Made by a program: the position numbers and the translations under genes
In this document: piece by piece, positions 14,985 through 22,108 of the stretch
Layout: every line of letters begins with the position of its first letter
Numbering within the stretch: the first letter of the stretch is position 1
Assembly: GCA_905215405.1 (NCBI GenBank)
Contig: CAJMQE010000063.1
Location: 1 to 22,108, forward strand
Source of the DNA: an uncultured bacterium
GTDB taxonomy: Bacteria > Bacillota > Clostridia > Lachnospirales > Lachnospiraceae
Length of the DNA: 22,108 nucleotides
Reading direction: 5' to 3'
The notes under the pieces: generated by a model
Seen by the model: only the letters and a program-made list of their open reading frames with translations
Told to the model about the DNA's origin: nothing
The model's database searches: none

Positions 14985-16019
14985 ATGAAGAAAAAGGGGA
15001 AGAAAAAAATTATAGAGATTGTATTGACGGCAACGATATTGGCAGCTGGATGCTTTATTTTTTATCGGGTTGGAATGGGAAAGGGCACAAATACAAAAAC
15101 AGGGCAAAATGAAGTACTGACATTTTCGCTGGCAGAAGTGCATACCAAAGATTTTCCGGCAACTGTGGCAGACGAAAAATTTGCGGAACTGGTCAGCGAG
15201 CAGACCAATGGAAGAATTATAATCACGGTGGTACCAGATGCACAGCTTGGAGAAGAAACAGGTGTCATTGAACAGTTGCAGGCTGGAGAACTTGGATTTG
15301 CCAGAGTCTCAGCAGCGCCGGTCGCAGAGTATTCGGATAAAATGAATGTATTGCTGATGCCATATCTCTTTAAAAATAGTGATCATATGTGGAGAGTGCT
15401 TGATGGCGAGATTGGTGACGAGATGCTGGATGCAGTTTCAGAAGCCGGATTAACGGGTCTGTCCTGGTATGACAGTGGCGCACGTAGTTTCTATTCAAAA
15501 AAGAAGATTACTTCAATGGAGGATCTTGAAAATGCCAGATTTCGCGTGCAGACAAGCAGTATGATGTATGCAATGTGCGAAGCACTTGGCTGTGTACCAA
15601 AAACGGTACCGGAAAATGAGATCGTCAGTGAAGTGAGAAAAGGTGTTATTGATGGTGCTGAAAATAATCTTCTGACTTATGCAAGCTATGAACAATTTAG
15701 AGTGTGCCCCTATTATCTAGTAGATGAGCATACGAGGATACCGGACATTTTAGTTGGTTCACAGGCTGTAATGGAGGGGATTTCAGAAGAAGATCAGGAG
15801 ATTATCCGAGCATGTGCAAAAGAAGCAGCAGTATATGAACGTCAGCTCTGGCAGGATAAAGAAACGGAAGTGATGGAAGATTTAACGATGCAGGGTGTCA
15901 CCTTTATTCAGTTATCAGAAGCAGAAAGAATGAAAATGAAAAATTCCTGCGTAGAGCTGTATTCTGAATTTACAGAACAGTATCAGGATATTATTAAAAA
16001 AATTAACGATCTTGGATAA
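14985..16019 (+). CDS. Orphan DctP-family TRAP solute-binding protein
   Basis: A second DctP-like binding protein, 344 aa, with the family pattern: AQLGEETGVIEQLQAGELGF (86-105), R167, carboxylate Arg R187 in ARFRVQTSS, and GVIDGAENNLLTY (220-232), which closely parallels the first DctP. The N-terminus is a Lys-rich head and a hydrophobic segment, TATILAAGCFIFYRVG. AAGC is a poor lipobox and the residues after it stay hydrophobic, so it may be a membrane anchor rather than a cleaved lipoprotein. ATG 14985 is chosen because GGAG (14975-14978) is 6 bases upstream; in-frame ATG 14973 and TTG 14868 lack sites, and the TTG is inside the terminator. No second DctQ/DctM accompanies it. It could feed the nearby permease or act as a sensor; both are inference. 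Confidence 0.88.
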   Translation: MKKKGKKKIIEIVLTATILAAGCFIFYRVGMGKGTNTKTGQNEVLTFSLAEVHTKDFPATVADEKFAELVSEQTNGRIIITVVPDAQLGEETGVIEQLQAGELGFARVSAAPVAEYSDKMNVLLMPYLFKNSDHMWRVLDGEIGDEMLDAVSEAGLTGLSWYDSGARSFYSKKKITSMEDLENARFRVQTSSMMYAMCEALGCVPKTVPENEIVSEVRKGVIDGAENNLLTYASYEQFRVCPYYLVDEHTRIPDILVGSQAVMEGISEEDQEIIRACAKEAAVYERQLWQDKETEVMEDLTMQGVTFIQLSEAERMKMKNSCVELYSEFTEQYQDIIKKINDLG

Positions 16020-16100
16020 ATAGATAGCTTTTTTCGACATAATGATTTAAAATATACAGTATATAGACATTTAATATGGGCAATCATGGGAGGTATACGA

Positions 16101-17543
16101 ATGTTAAAAGACAAAAATATTTTAAATCCTTTAGAGGCAATCAATCATTTTGAGCAGATCAATAAGCCGGAAAAAGGAAAAATAGCAATTAAAATGTATG
16201 AAGTCGGCAAGAGATTAAGTGAAGGAAGAAAACGTTTTGAAACTGTAATTGGTAAGACGTTACACTCAGTCATGGCACTCAGCAGTCTCGATCTTGTATT
16301 AAAGGATAAGAGCGAGAAAATAGAAGAGATCAGCGCAACGACTTTAAATGCATCCAGAAATCTTTCACAGACAGCAGCAGCGACGACTGAAGTTACATCC
16401 GAAGTAATTCGGGCACATGATAGTTTGACAGAATCAATCAATCAGATTTCGCAGAACGCTAATATTCTGCTGGATGGTACAAGACAGACGGTACAGGGGA
16501 TGGAAGAGATGAAGCATCTCTCAGATACAGCGAAAGATAATTCAGGTCAAATGAAAACGGATATGAATGAACTGGTAGGGATTATTTCAAGTATGCAGGA
16601 AGTAATCGAATCTATTAATGCAATATCCGGACAGACAAATCTTCTTGCATTGAATGCATCAATTGAAGCTGCAAGAGCAGGAGAGGCAGGAAAGGGATTT
16701 GCGGTAGTTGCTGAAGAAATCAGAAAACTTGCAGAAGAAACGAAGTCGCTGACCGGAGAAATGGATGAATTCGTAAATAATATCTCAGTTGCATCGGATA
16801 AGAGTGTAAAGAGTGTAGAAGATACGGTGGAATCTTTATCAAAGATCGATACGCATATTGTAGATGTTCTGAAGATCAGTAACACAAATGAAACAAAAAT
16901 CCAGGATACGGTAGAGGCCATTACACATGTGGCATCTACAAGTGAAGAAATCAACAGCTCAATGAGCGAGGTTTCTACGCAGATGGGAGCTTTGAACGAT
17001 GAGGTTGATGATCTGGTAGCAAATGCAGAAAGACTTGAAACGATTGGAAAGTCAATGGTCGATACGATTCAACCTGTTATTTCAGTGGAACATGAACTGG
17101 ATGACGTTGCTGAAATTATTGGTGAAATGTCAACTGACAGCTTTTATATGATGGGCAATGATGTTTTTGTTAAGGCGGTACAGGATGCAAAAACAGCACA
17201 TGTAAACTGGCTGAATCTGCTGACAGATATTGTAGAAACAAAAGAAATCAAACCAATTCAGACGGATGCTCACAAATGTGGTTTTGGCCATTTTTACTAT
17301 TCTGTGAAACCACAGAATGAAAATGTAAAGAAAGTATGGGCAGGACTTGCAGATAAACATGAGAAGTTCCATCACTGTGGAGAGAGTGCGATTGATGCGA
17401 TCAGAAACAGTGATGAGGCACATGCGCAGGCAGCTCTTAGTCAGGCAAGAGCAATTTCAAATGAACTGCTTGGGGATTTCGATACCATTCTGAAACTTAC
17501 AGATGAAATAGAAAAGCAGAACAAACTGGTATTTGAGAAATAA
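16101..17543 (+). CDS. Soluble methyl-accepting chemotaxis protein with C-terminal CZB zinc domain
   Basis: A 480-aa chemoreceptor without membrane segments. The signalling coiled coil centres on the conserved hairpin tip (about 172-214, SGQTNLLALNASIEAARAGE), which binds CheA and CheW. The C-terminal domain (about 355-475) is a chemoreceptor zinc-binding (CZB) domain with ligands H367 (AHVNW), C393 (HKCGFGHFY) and H420/H424 (KHEKFHH). In CZB proteins the zinc-Cys pair is reported to respond to zinc level or oxidants such as hypochlorite. The first 60 residues are helical and unassigned. ATG 16101 has GGGAGG (16088-16093) 7 bases upstream; the in-frame ATG at 16086 overlaps that site. It is 81 bases after the orphan binding protein with no clear terminator between, so cotranscription is likely. 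Confidence 0.93.
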   Translation: MLKDKNILNPLEAINHFEQINKPEKGKIAIKMYEVGKRLSEGRKRFETVIGKTLHSVMALSSLDLVLKDKSEKIEEISATTLNASRNLSQTAAATTEVTSEVIRAHDSLTESINQISQNANILLDGTRQTVQGMEEMKHLSDTAKDNSGQMKTDMNELVGIISSMQEVIESINAISGQTNLLALNASIEAARAGEAGKGFAVVAEEIRKLAEETKSLTGEMDEFVNNISVASDKSVKSVEDTVESLSKIDTHIVDVLKISNTNETKIQDTVEAITHVASTSEEINSSMSEVSTQMGALNDEVDDLVANAERLETIGKSMVDTIQPVISVEHELDDVAEIIGEMSTDSFYMMGNDVFVKAVQDAKTAHVNWLNLLTDIVETKEIKPIQTDAHKCGFGHFYYSVKPQNENVKKVWAGLADKHEKFHHCGESAIDAIRNSDEAHAQAALSQARAISNELLGDFDTILKLTDEIEKQNKLVFEK

Positions 17544-17558
17544 ATAATAATATATAGG

Positions 17559-17606
17559 ACTGTCATATGGGCACTTGGAGGGTGTTTTCATATGGCAGTT
17601 TTTTAT
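17559..17606 (+). terminator. Terminator after the CZB chemoreceptor
   Basis: ACTGTCATATG (17559-17569) pairs with CATATGGCAGT (17589-17599) with one G-U pair, followed by TTTTTT from 17599. A GCAC/GTGT inner stem is possible. Confidence 0.85.
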
Positions 17607-17734
17607 TTACAAAGCAGAAATTCCGTTTGTTATCCGAGCCTAATAATTATAATTTTGAGGTATCATCTTCCTGTCCTTTTTAATAGTATGGTAAGGTAGT
17701 AATGAAAGAAAATGAAAATTATGGAATTTAGTGA

Positions 17735-17763
17735 TTGACATATTATACATGGTATAATATAAT
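17735..17763 (+). promoter_or_regulatory. Consensus promoter of the padR operon
   Basis: TTGACA (17735-17740), a 17-base spacer and TATAAT (17758-17763): a perfect match to the vegetative consensus. Start near 17770. Such a strong promoter fits a gene set held down by a repressor. Confidence 0.85.
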
Positions 17764-17793
17764 CCTATGTATTGATACTATACGATGTATAAT
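17742..17793 (+). promoter_or_regulatory. Two palindromic operators, probably for PadR
   Basis: ATTATAC-ATG-GTATAAT (17742-17758) is a perfect 7-3-7 inverted repeat within the promoter spacer and touching the -10. ACTATAC-GAT-GTATAAT (17777-17793) has the same plan with one mismatch, lies just downstream of the transcription start, and its centre is 35 bases from the first. Both precede the gene of a PadR-family repressor, so autoregulation is the simple reading. Confidence 0.6.
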
Positions 17794-17810
17794 ATAAGGA
17801 GGTGACAAGT

Positions 17811-18131
17811 ATGGTATTTCAACTTGGTTCATCCCTTTTAGATGCCTGTGTGCTTGCCGTGCTGGATCAGGATGATGCTTATGGATACAGCCTGACCCAA
17901 AGGGTTAAAGAAGTGGTAGATATATCTGAGTCAACATTATATCCAGTATTACGAAGATTGCAAAAGGAAGAATGTCTTTCGACATATGATCAGGCCTATA
18001 GTGGAAGAAACCGGCGTTATTACAGGATTACAGATAAAGGAAGGGATAAGCTTGGCTCATATAGAAATGAATGGGTCAGCTTTCGAACGGAAATAGATAA
18101 AATTCTTTTGGGAGGAGAAGAAAATGAGTAA
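17811..18131 (+). CDS. PadR family transcriptional repressor
   Basis: A 106-aa winged-helix repressor of the short PadR type, acting as a dimer on DNA. Family marks are LLDACVLAVLDQDDAYGYSL at the start, the STLYPVLRRLQKEECL recognition helix (residues about 41-56) and RRYYRITDKGRDKL in the wing (about 70-83), then a short dimerisation helix. ATG 17811 has AAGGAGG (17796-17802) 8 bases upstream; the in-frame GTG at 17802 lies in that site. Its end overlaps the next gene by 8 bases. Regulators of this kind next to HAAS/DUF1700 and DUF4097 genes are common in Firmicutes; ligand or signal is unknown. Confidence 0.93.
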   Translation: MVFQLGSSLLDACVLAVLDQDDAYGYSLTQRVKEVVDISESTLYPVLRRLQKEECLSTYDQAYSGRNRRYYRITDKGRDKLGSYRNEWVSFRTEIDKILLGGEENE

Positions 18132-18786
18132 GAATGAATATCTGGAACGTTTGCGAAATCAGCTGCGAAATATCCCTAATGATGAGGTCAATAATATTGT
18201 AGAATATTATCGGGAATATTTTGAAGATGCAGGCGTAGAAAATGAAGAGAATGTGATGAAAGAACTGGGCAGTCCAGAGAGCCTGGCAGCCAGAATTTCA
18301 AATGACTATACAGGTAAAGAGGCTGGAAATGGATCAGCAGAATTCTATAATTATACGGACGGCAGGAATGCAAGTTCCAATCAATACAGTCAGGCAAAGC
18401 CATATCAAAATAACCGAAATGGTGAGAAAAATGTCGTTCTATGGGCAATTATTGCGGTCCTGACATTCCCACTGTGGTTTTCAGTCGGTGTTACTGCACT
18501 GGCACTTTTATTTGCGTTTGCAGTGGCAATTGCATCAATTATATTTGCATGTGTTGTCAGTGCAGCAGCACTTGCATGTGGCGGTATTTTCTCAATTGTG
18601 ATGGGATTTCCACTTCTGCTTACCAGTGCACCGAATGCCGTGGCAGCATTTGGCTGTGGATTTTTGTTCCTTGGAGTATCCGCATTATTATTTGCCGCAT
18701 TTCTTGGTATGTTCCAGGGATGTAGAAAAGCAATCTCATATATATCACGTAGAAAGAGAGGACGCATGAATGAAAAAAATAATTAA
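18124..18786 (+). CDS. HAAS/DUF1700 domain membrane protein
   Basis: A 220-aa protein. Residues 1-60 form a HAAS (DUF1700) helical domain: MSKNEYLERLRNQLRNIPND, then VEYYREYFEDAG and MKELGSPESLAARI. A polar linker (62-102) leads to four hydrophobic segments (about 103-122, 123-147, 148-168 and 172-196) and a basic tail. HAAS domains are found beside PadR regulators and are thought to act with them in sensing or signalling at the membrane. GGAGG (18111-18115) is 8 bases before the ATG. It overlaps padR upstream and the DUF4097 gene downstream (by 17 bases), so the three form one translationally linked operon. Confidence 0.88.
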   Translation: MSKNEYLERLRNQLRNIPNDEVNNIVEYYREYFEDAGVENEENVMKELGSPESLAARISNDYTGKEAGNGSAEFYNYTDGRNASSNQYSQAKPYQNNRNGEKNVVLWAIIAVLTFPLWFSVGVTALALLFAFAVAIASIIFACVVSAAALACGGIFSIVMGFPLLLTSAPNAVAAFGCGFLFLGVSALLFAAFLGMFQGCRKAISYISRRKRGRMNEKNN

Positions 18787-19642
18787 GGTCAGCCTGATCC
18801 TGGCAGCAGTCATGATTCCAGTTGGTATATGTCTGCTCGTCGTCGGAAGTATTTTGGGTGGTGGAAATGCAGTTGGCGTCTATAGTGATGGTAGATTTGG
18901 ATTTAAAGAAGGTCACAGCTTTGATTATAGTGACAGTCTTGAAAATATGAAAAGTATTGATGTAGATGTATCGAACAGCAAGATCGTAGTAGAGAGATCA
19001 ACAGATCATACAGTACAGGTGGAGATACACATGAATGGAATCATTAGTGACCCGGTAATATCAGCAGAAAATGATAAACTGCAGATAAAGGAAAAGGACT
19101 CTGGTTTTTTAATGAACTTTAATCTGTTTGGGTTTATGAATGGACAGGAGTTAAATGATACCGTTGTCATCAGAATCCCTGAAGAAGTGCGCATGGAGGA
19201 TGTAAAGCTGGACACTGGAAATGGTACAATTGAATTGAGTGGCCTGCATACAGACAATCTGGATCTTCATACAAGCAACGGTAGAATTGAATTGGATCAG
19301 GTCGATGTAGATACGCAGACAAGTGTTAAAACGTCGAATGGTGCAATTATCTGCAAAGGTGTTTTCGATGGAACTACGAATCTAAAGTCATCAAATGGTG
19401 AGATTAGCGTTGAAGGAAGCCTTACAGGCAGTGTTACATGTAAAACCTCAAATGGTGCAATCAACTATACAGAGCAAAGCCTGAAAAGGACAGAGTATTA
19501 TATCAGTGCAGATACCAGCAATGGATCAATTAGAATAAACGGAACAAAAGTTGAAGATGATTATACAGAAAATGTGGGAGCTCCCAATTCAGTTGATTTG
19601 AAAACCTCTAATGGTTCGATTTCAGCAGATTTTATGAACTAA
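18770..19642 (+). CDS. DUF4097 family surface repeat protein (beta-helix)
   Basis: A 290-aa protein anchored by one N-terminal hydrophobic segment (about 4-30) that reads as an uncleaved signal anchor. The rest is a DUF4097 beta-helix built on repeats ending in (T/S)(S/G)NG-x-I: at residues 149-152, 168-171, 188-191, 207-210, 226-229, 249-252 and 279-282, that is spaced 19, 20, 19, 19, 23 and 30 apart. Such stacked turns make a right-handed coil, probably outside the membrane. GAGAGGA (18756-18762) lies 7 bases before the ATG. With the PadR and HAAS partners it likely serves in envelope sensing or stress; no enzymatic residues are evident. Confidence 0.88.
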   Translation: MKKIIKVSLILAAVMIPVGICLLVVGSILGGGNAVGVYSDGRFGFKEGHSFDYSDSLENMKSIDVDVSNSKIVVERSTDHTVQVEIHMNGIISDPVISAENDKLQIKEKDSGFLMNFNLFGFMNGQELNDTVVIRIPEEVRMEDVKLDTGNGTIELSGLHTDNLDLHTSNGRIELDQVDVDTQTSVKTSNGAIICKGVFDGTTNLKSSNGEISVEGSLTGSVTCKTSNGAINYTEQSLKRTEYYISADTSNGSIRINGTKVEDDYTENVGAPNSVDLKTSNGSISADFMN

Positions 19643-19720
19643 ATAGAAGCTTATTTTGCAGAAAAATGGTGATATAAGAATAGTTCTATATAGAATTCCA
19701 TTAATTACCAGAATAAACGA

Positions 19721-19767
19721 AGATTGTAGTAAAAGCAGGCAGACTGCTGATACTACAATCTTTTTTT
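19721..19767 (+). terminator. Terminator of the padR operon
   Basis: AGATTGTAGTA (19721-19731) pairs perfectly with TACTACAATCT (19751-19761). An inner AGCAG/CTGCT stem (19734-19738 with 19744-19748) and a run of seven T complete a strong intrinsic terminator. Confidence 0.93.
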
Positions 19768-19790
19768 GATAGATAATTTTATTTCGCATA

Positions 19791-19819
19791 TGGCAAAATG
19801 TGACAAATAATGCTATAAT
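19791..19819 (+). promoter_or_regulatory. Extended -10 promoter of the dCache chemoreceptor
   Basis: TGCTATAAT (19811-19819) is an extended -10; the -35 at a 17-base spacing (19791-19796, TGGCAA) is weak. Start near 19826, giving a leader of about 120 bases. Confidence 0.6.
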
Positions 19820-19825
19820 TAGACA

Positions 19826-19940
19826 TATTTCAATAATAGCTTATTATAGGATGCCCACGGGAGAGAGGGTGGGAGACTGACAATGAAGGTAGTCAGAGTA
19901 GCTTATGACAGAAATAACAGGGGTTTACAAATGAGAGGAG
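19826..19940 (+). promoter_or_regulatory. Structured leader before the dCache chemoreceptor, class unknown
   Basis: The leader holds a palindrome ATAATA-GCT-TATTAT (19833-19847), a hairpin CCCAC/GTGGG (19854-19858 with 19869-19873), a second hairpin CTGAC/GTCAG (19877-19881 with 19892-19896) and two direct copies of TAGCTTAT (19837 and 19899). It has a purine-rich loop (GGGAGAGAGG). I cannot match it to a riboswitch I know; the c-di-GMP-I core was looked for and is not present. Confidence 0.4.
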
Positions 19941-19946
19941 ATAACT

Positions 19947-21989
19947 ATGTTTAAGAAAATTTCAACAAAGTTGCTGGCATGTATTTTGCCGTTGCTGATC
20001 TTATCACTCACTGTGGTTATGATCGTATGTACTTATCATGCAAGTACAGCTTTATCAACAGAACTGGAAGACAAAATGGAAGCAAATATGGATTCCTACA
20101 CAAATCAGATGGTCATGCAGATGAAGAATGTGGAGTACATGACAGAAAATTTTGCAACTGATTTTGGTATGACTTTTTCCAGTGATGGGAATCTGGATGG
20201 AATCAGTGCAGCAATGCAGCAGTATATTAAAGATAGCGATTTGATTATTGCTATGGGATATTTTATTGAACCTGGCGTATACAATGGGCAGGAAAATGTA
20301 TATAATTATCAGGCGGAAAGCGATGGTAAAATAACTGCAACAGACCTGGGTGTCTTTGAATATACACAATCAGACTGGTATGTACATGTCAAGGATACTA
20401 AGACTTATTACTATACAGAAACTTATGTAGATAAAACACTTGGAAAACTTATGACATCGTTTGTTGTTCCAATTTATGATCAGAGTGGAAGATTTATTGG
20501 TGCGGTCAATACGGATGTAGATATGAGTGCGGTACAGAGTATCGTCAAAGATATCAGGATTGGTGATACGGGCAATGCAATACTTTTGAATAAAAACGGT
20601 GATTATCTGACAAATGATGATCCGGGCAGTGTACTGAATCTTAATATCGCAGATGATACAACAACAGGATATAGTAAAGTCGCAAATGATATTATAACGA
20701 ACCAGAGCGGTATGACGCTGGTAAATAATAGTGGAAAAGAATATCGTGTATTCTATCAAGCGATAGATAATTATGACTGGATTATGATGATTTCCATTCA
20801 GAGAAGCGAACTTGCCAAACCGATCTACCAGTTAATTCAGACAGCATTGATTACAATCGTCGTTGGTATTATTGTATGTTGGATTGTTCTGTATTTGCTG
20901 GCAAAATCAATATCAAGACCAATTGTAATGATTAAAGATATGACGCATAAGATGGCAAATGGAGACTTTTCCTTTGATCCAGTTGAGAAGAAGAGCAAAG
21001 ATGAGCTCGGCCAGATGACGGATTCTCTGAATGAAATGTTGCTCGCCAATAAAGGTGTTATCAGTTCAATCGCTGATAATTCTCATACGGTAGGAAGTAA
21101 CTGTGATGTCCTGCAGGTAGCGGTGGAAGAGCTGGAAGAAAGCTTTGAAAAGATCGATCACGCAATTACAACAATCAGTTCTGCTATGATGGATAATAGT
21201 GCTACCACAGAAGAATTAACGGCTTCCCTTGCAGAAGTAAAAGATTCAGTTACAGATCTGGCGGAAAAAGCTTCCGAAAGCAAGAGTATGTCAGATGAAA
21301 TCATGAACAGAGCCAAAAAAGTCGAAACAGACAGTACAGAATCTTTTGCAAATGCAATGGAACTGAGCAGACAATATGAAGAAAAGTTAAAATCAAGTAT
21401 TGAAAATTCGAAAGTCGTGGGTGACATTGAAACGATGGCAGTTATGATTTCTGAAATTGCAGAACAGATCAATCTGTTATCTTTAAACGCTTCAATCGAA
21501 GCTGCAAGAGCAGGGGAGCATGGCAAAGGCTTTGCAGTCGTGGCAACTGAAATTGGAGCACTTGCAAATCAGACTAGTTCTACGGTATCTGATATTCAGG
21601 GTACTGTTAAGAAGGTTAGAGACAGCGTAGAAGCACTATCACAGGATTCACAGCTTCTGATTTCCTTTATTTCAAAAGATGTTACTCCAGATTATAAATC
21701 ATTCGTGGATACATCTAAACAGTACGAATCGGATGCAAAAAGCATTCAGACACTATCTACCTACCTTTCAGATATTGCAGCGCAGATTGAGGCAACAATG
21801 CTTGAAGCAAATCATGCAATACAGAATATTGCGAATGCAAGTCAGGATGCTGCAAATGAAAGCGCGGTTATTCTTTCCAATGTAGGACAGGTATCTGAAC
21901 ATGTTGAGCATGTAGGAACTATTTCCAAGCAGCAGAAAGAAGTGTCAAAAGCACTTGATGAAGTTGTAGATAATTATAAACTCGATTAA
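19947..21989 (+). CDS. Transmembrane methyl-accepting chemotaxis protein with dCache sensor
   Basis: A 680-aa chemoreceptor. TM1 at about 9-31 and TM2 at about 297-319 flank an extracytoplasmic domain of about 265 residues with double-Cache features: SDWYVHVKD (142-150), Y160-V-D, SFVVPIYDQSGRFIGAVNTD (171-190) and a second membrane-near lobe ending YDWIMMISI. HAMP follows at about 320-372, then a methylation helix bundle with the conserved tip near 509-545 (NLLSLNASIEAARAGE). The Arg of the amino-acid-binding dCache motif (R-x-W-Y) is not present (S-D-W-Y), so an amino-acid ligand is not supported. The C-terminus lacks the NWETF-type CheR tether. AGAGGAG (19934-19940) is 6 bases before the ATG. 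It has its own promoter. Confidence 0.94.
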   Translation: MFKKISTKLLACILPLLILSLTVVMIVCTYHASTALSTELEDKMEANMDSYTNQMVMQMKNVEYMTENFATDFGMTFSSDGNLDGISAAMQQYIKDSDLIIAMGYFIEPGVYNGQENVYNYQAESDGKITATDLGVFEYTQSDWYVHVKDTKTYYYTETYVDKTLGKLMTSFVVPIYDQSGRFIGAVNTDVDMSAVQSIVKDIRIGDTGNAILLNKNGDYLTNDDPGSVLNLNIADDTTTGYSKVANDIITNQSGMTLVNNSGKEYRVFYQAIDNYDWIMMISIQRSELAKPIYQLIQTALITIVVGIIVCWIVLYLLAKSISRPIVMIKDMTHKMANGDFSFDPVEKKSKDELGQMTDSLNEMLLANKGVISSIADNSHTVGSNCDVLQVAVEELEESFEKIDHAITTISSAMMDNSATTEELTASLAEVKDSVTDLAEKASESKSMSDEIMNRAKKVETDSTESFANAMELSRQYEEKLKSSIENSKVVGDIETMAVMISEIAEQINLLSLNASIEAARAGEHGKGFAVVATEIGALANQTSSTVSDIQGTVKKVRDSVEALSQDSQLLISFISKDVTPDYKSFVDTSKQYESDAKSIQTLSTYLSDIAAQIEATMLEANHAIQNIANASQDAANESAVILSNVGQVSEHVEHVGTISKQQKEVSKALDEVVDNYKLD

Positions 21990-22071
21990 AAAATATAATA
22001 ATTTGGATCTTTATTTGATCTTTACCCAATAAAAGAAATCCTCCGGAAATGAATCAATGGCATTAAGTTAA

Positions 22072-22108
22072 GAAAGTCTCACATCACAGAAAATGTGGTG
22101 TGGGATTT
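22072..22108 (+). terminator. Probable terminator cut by the window edge
   Basis: TCTCACATCACA (22077-22088) pairs with TGTGGTGTGGGA (22094-22105), twelve pairs with two G-U, around a GAAAA loop; the window ends in the first T's after it. It lies 87 bases after the chemoreceptor stop, with nothing else seen between. Confidence 0.75.

Noticed and set aside
16020..16040. T run after the orphan DctP as a terminator
   Set aside because: No hairpin with paired arms precedes the six T's; only AT-rich sequence without a stable stem.
16547..16954. Long - strand frame opposite the CZB chemoreceptor
   Set aside because: Antisense shadow of the signalling coiled coil; a similar one lies opposite the other receptor at 21158-21526.
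19826..19940. c-di-GMP riboswitch in the chemoreceptor leader
   Set aside because: The core GCACAGGGCAAACC and the GGACGCAAAGC segment are not found.

Overview
The window looks like chromosomal DNA of a motile, low-GC, anaerobic Firmicute, most likely a Lachnospiraceae member of the Roseburia/Agathobacter type. This is inferred from the AT-rich codon use, strong GGAGG ribosome binding sites, the mix of CheV and two chemoreceptors, YesM/YesN-type regulation, and the PadR/HAAS/DUF4097 module. No species can be fixed from the sequence alone. Nineteen protein genes are supported; all but one (the ArAE-type exporter) are on the + strand.

Layout. (1) 1-748: a terminator that may end an rRNA operon, then two different tandem-repeat blocks and a good promoter for cheV. 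(2) 749-2705: cheV, then a divergent sirtuin-like gene behind a terminator-like hairpin. (3) 2706-3845: a short direct-repeat block running into the stop codon of a convergent aromatic-acid-exporter-family gene on the - strand. (4) 3953-8078: an operon of a large, highly charged single-pass membrane protein, hisH, hisF and ung, with one promoter and one terminator. (5) 8116-11850: a tightly packed regulatory operon with a small protein that resembles a broken kinase core, a YesM/LytS-type sensor kinase and a YesN-type REC-AraC regulator. (6) 11895-14882: a complete TRAP transporter (DctP, DctQ, DctM) preceded by a cre-like site. (7) 14868-17606: a second, orphan TRAP binding protein with its own promoter overlapping the previous terminator, followed by a soluble zinc-binding (CZB) chemoreceptor. 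(8) 17735-19767: an apparently autoregulated PadR regulator, a HAAS/DUF1700 membrane protein and a DUF4097 repeat protein with overlapping ends. (9) 19791-22108: a structured leader and a dCache-type transmembrane chemoreceptor, with a terminator at the window edge.

How the genes may work together. The kinase/regulator pair sits directly before the TRAP genes on the same strand and is the obvious candidate to control uptake of an organic acid (a carboxylate, from the conserved binding Arg; the exact substrate is not visible). The orphan binding protein and the chemoreceptors next to it suggest a region that combines sensing, uptake and movement. That link is inference from gene order. hisH and hisF form the glutaminase/cyclase pair of imidazole glycerol phosphate synthase; the other his genes lie outside the window. 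The strongest candidates for something poorly described are the kinase-like small protein, the sirtuin with a replaced catalytic His, the charged membrane protein fused by translation to hisH, and the orphan DctP plus CZB receptor.
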